Assembly: GCA_030601965.1 (NCBI GenBank)
Contig: JAUWAR010000067.1
Coordinates: 1 to 6,998, forward strand
Reading direction: 5' to 3'
Source: a bacterium
GTDB lineage: Bacteria > Hydrothermota > UBA3073 > JACQXS01 > JAUWAR01
DNA length: 6,998 nt
This document shows positions 5,872-6,998 of this stretch, in pieces (within the stretch, counting starts at the first letter, position 1; every line of letters begins with the position of its first letter). The notes beneath the pieces were generated by a model. The model was not told the DNA's origin. It did not search any database and saw only the letters and a list, made by a program, of their open reading frames with translations. The translations under genes and the position numbers were made by a program.

Positions 5872-6998
5872 GTGAATATTCTCCTCACTTGCCTGACGGC
5901 AGTCAGGATTCTTGCCTTTCTTAATACCCAATTTACTTATACCTTAAAAAAAGGCGATAATCTCGCAAATGTATTCACAAAAGCAGGTCTGCCTCAGGAG
6001 AGTAATATTAAACTTATAAATATCCTTAAAAAAGAGATTAATATCAGAAGATGTTTTCCAGGTGAGAAAATAATAATCTCTACAGACTCCTCTAAAAACT
6101 TTGTAAAACTTGTATATGAGAAAAAAGACGCCACTTATGTCGTTGATAGTCTCTTTTGTATCCAGAGGCTAAAGGAATGTATCGTTCTTGCTCATTTAAA
6201 AGGAGTAGTAGACAAAGGCATTCTTTACGACGCAATTATAAAAAAAGGAGGCACTCCAAAACTTGTCTATGAATTTGCAGATGAGGTCTTCCCATGGGAT
6301 ATAGACTTTAATGTAGAGACCAGGAAAAACGACACATTTGAGATACTTGTTCCACAGAAATATGTAGATGAAAGATTTATCGGCTATGGTAAAATAATTT
6401 ATGCAGTTTATAGGGGATGGATAGGAAACTATACAGGGATTTATTACCTGCCTGACGGTAGGCACGGTATTCCAGAGGGCAAAAAACCACGCTATTATGA
6501 TAAAAGTGGCAAGTCTCTTCAAAAACTTTTTCTTAAAGCACCTCTTTCTTATAGGAGGGTATCATCCAAATTTTCAAGGTCTAGACTCCACCCAATTCTC
6601 AGAATACGAAGACCCCATTATGGTGTGGACTATGCAGCTCCTATGGGCACTGCCGTTCGGGCTATTGGAGATGGAAAAGTTACATTTAAGGGATGGAACG
6701 GAGGTTATGGAAGACAGGTAATAATCAGGCATGGCAAAGGATATAAAACTTATTATGGACACCTTTCAAGATATGCAAAAGGCATAAGAAAAAACAAATG
6801 GGTAAAGCAAGGACAGATAATAGGATATGTAGGTTCGTCAGGCCTTTCTACCGGACCACATTTAGACTTTAGAATCAAGAAATATGACAGATGGACTGAC
6901 CCTTTGAAATTAAAGCCTTCATCACTTAAGCCTCTTTCAAAAGATGAACTCAAGGAATATAAGAATTACCAGGATGAACTCTCTGTTTTGTTTTTGGG
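5872..6998 (+). CDS. M23 family metallopeptidase (envelope murein hydrolase), 3' end beyond window
   Basis: The frame is open from 5860 to the window edge, with GTG at 5872 the only good start; there is no ATG and no ribosome binding site. The product starts with a hydrophobic, signal-like stretch (NILLTCLTAVRILAFLN), then YTLKKGDNLANVF, a LysM/OapA-like module from residue 23. A middle domain with WDIDFNVETRKNDTFEILVPQ-type sequence follows (about 130-190), and then the LytM domain. Expected metal and catalytic residues are H249 and D253 (HYGVD), H297 (YGHLS) and H330 (PHLD). The second His of the usual HxH is Asp332. Such proteins cut peptidoglycan cross-links in the periplasm. The gene carries two copies of a TGCCTGACGG palindrome, one in the signal region and one at residues 193-198. 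The true C-terminus is outside the window. Confidence 0.88.
   Translation, partial: MNILLTCLTAVRILAFLNTQFTYTLKKGDNLANVFTKAGLPQESNIKLINILKKEINIRRCFPGEKIIISTDSSKNFVKLVYEKKDATYVVDSLFCIQRLKECIVLAHLKGVVDKGILYDAIIKKGGTPKLVYEFADEVFPWDIDFNVETRKNDTFEILVPQKYVDERFIGYGKIIYAVYRGWIGNYTGIYYLPDGRHGIPEGKKPRYYDKSGKSLQKLFLKAPLSYRRVSSKFSRSRLHPILRIRRPHYGVDYAAPMGTAVRAIGDGKVTFKGWNGGYGRQVIIRHGKGYKTYYGHLSRYAKGIRKNKWVKQGQIIGYVGSSGLSTGPHLDFRIKKYDRWTDPLKLKPSSLKPLSKDELKEYKNYQDELSVLFL
5890..5907. repeat. TGCCTGACGG palindrome in the M23 signal region
   Basis: CCTGAC-GGCA-GTCAGG (5892-5907) is a perfect 6-bp inverted repeat preceded by TG. It encodes CLTAVR in the middle of the hydrophobic N-terminal segment, placing an arginine there. 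It shares TGCCTGACGG with 6449-6458. Confidence 0.65.
6449..6464. repeat. Second TGCCTGACGG palindrome in the M23 gene
   Basis: TGCCT-GACGGT-AGGCA is an inverted repeat in frame, encoding LPDGRH at a loop between the middle domain and the LytM domain. It shares ten consecutive bases with the copy at 5890, yet the two lie in different reading phases (TGC|CTG versus CTG|CCT), so protein similarity does not explain the match. Confidence 0.65.

Noticed and set aside
5890..5907. Neisseria-type DNA uptake sequence (GCCGTCTGAA)
   Set aside because: The reverse strand reads GCCGTCAGGCA, only partly alike, and the other genes do not resemble Neisseriaceae; chance or an unrelated palindrome is more likely.
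5872..5940. A frameshift or broken start in the M23 gene
   Set aside because: No ATG exists upstream in frame, which first suggested damage, but GTG at 5872 gives an unbroken frame and a plausible, if unusual, signal segment.
6196..6953. Several short frames on both strands inside the M23 region
   Set aside because: The GTG-started M23 frame is continuous from 5872 to the window edge and carries all domain motifs, so these are shadows.

Overview
The window looks like chromosomal DNA from an uncultured, AT-rich, probably diderm (Gram-negative type) bacterium. The diderm reading rests on a lipobox lipoprotein and an envelope M23 peptidase with an N-terminal LysM/OapA-like region; both are only suggestive. 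No rRNA or other strong taxonomic marker is present, so the phylum cannot be fixed. Short palindromes and GAGTT / TTTACTG / CTTCGGCTCAGAATGACA-type repeats scattered through genes and spacers recall what is often seen in metagenome-derived candidate-phylum and Nitrospirota-like genomes (recollection, not a search).

Left two thirds (1-4651, all + strand): a compact lipid-synthesis operon, plsX - accD - TPR lipoprotein - fabD - fabG. plsX/accD and fabD/fabG overlap by a few bases and the other gaps are 12 and 53 bp. AccD (with AccA, encoded elsewhere) makes malonyl-CoA, FabD moves malonate to ACP, FabG reduces the 3-ketoacyl-ACP, and PlsX turns finished acyl-ACP into acyl-phosphate for phospholipid synthesis. 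fabH, acpP and fabF, frequent members of such clusters, are absent from this window. A TPR lipoprotein sits between accD and fabD.

Right third: an initiator tRNA-fMet (+), then two tandem paralogous HU genes (-), each with its own sigma70-like promoter, strong ribosome binding site and hairpin terminator, forming a direct duplication of about 430 bp. Divergent from the second HU is an M23 peptidase (+) that runs off the right edge; it is read from a GTG almost at its predicted transcription start.

The most interesting signal is not a gene but a set of small repeats sitting in frame inside essential or conserved genes. These are a palindrome flanked by 10-bp direct repeats, plus a heptamer array, in the lipoprotein signal peptide; an inverted array of GAGTT octamers in fabD; a hairpin flanked by 15-bp direct repeats in fabG; two copies of a TGCCTGACGG palindrome in the M23 gene; and a further repeat end abutting the plsX start. 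Together they suggest a genome colonised by several families of very small mobile or self-amplifying palindromes that genes tolerate or have absorbed as coding sequence.
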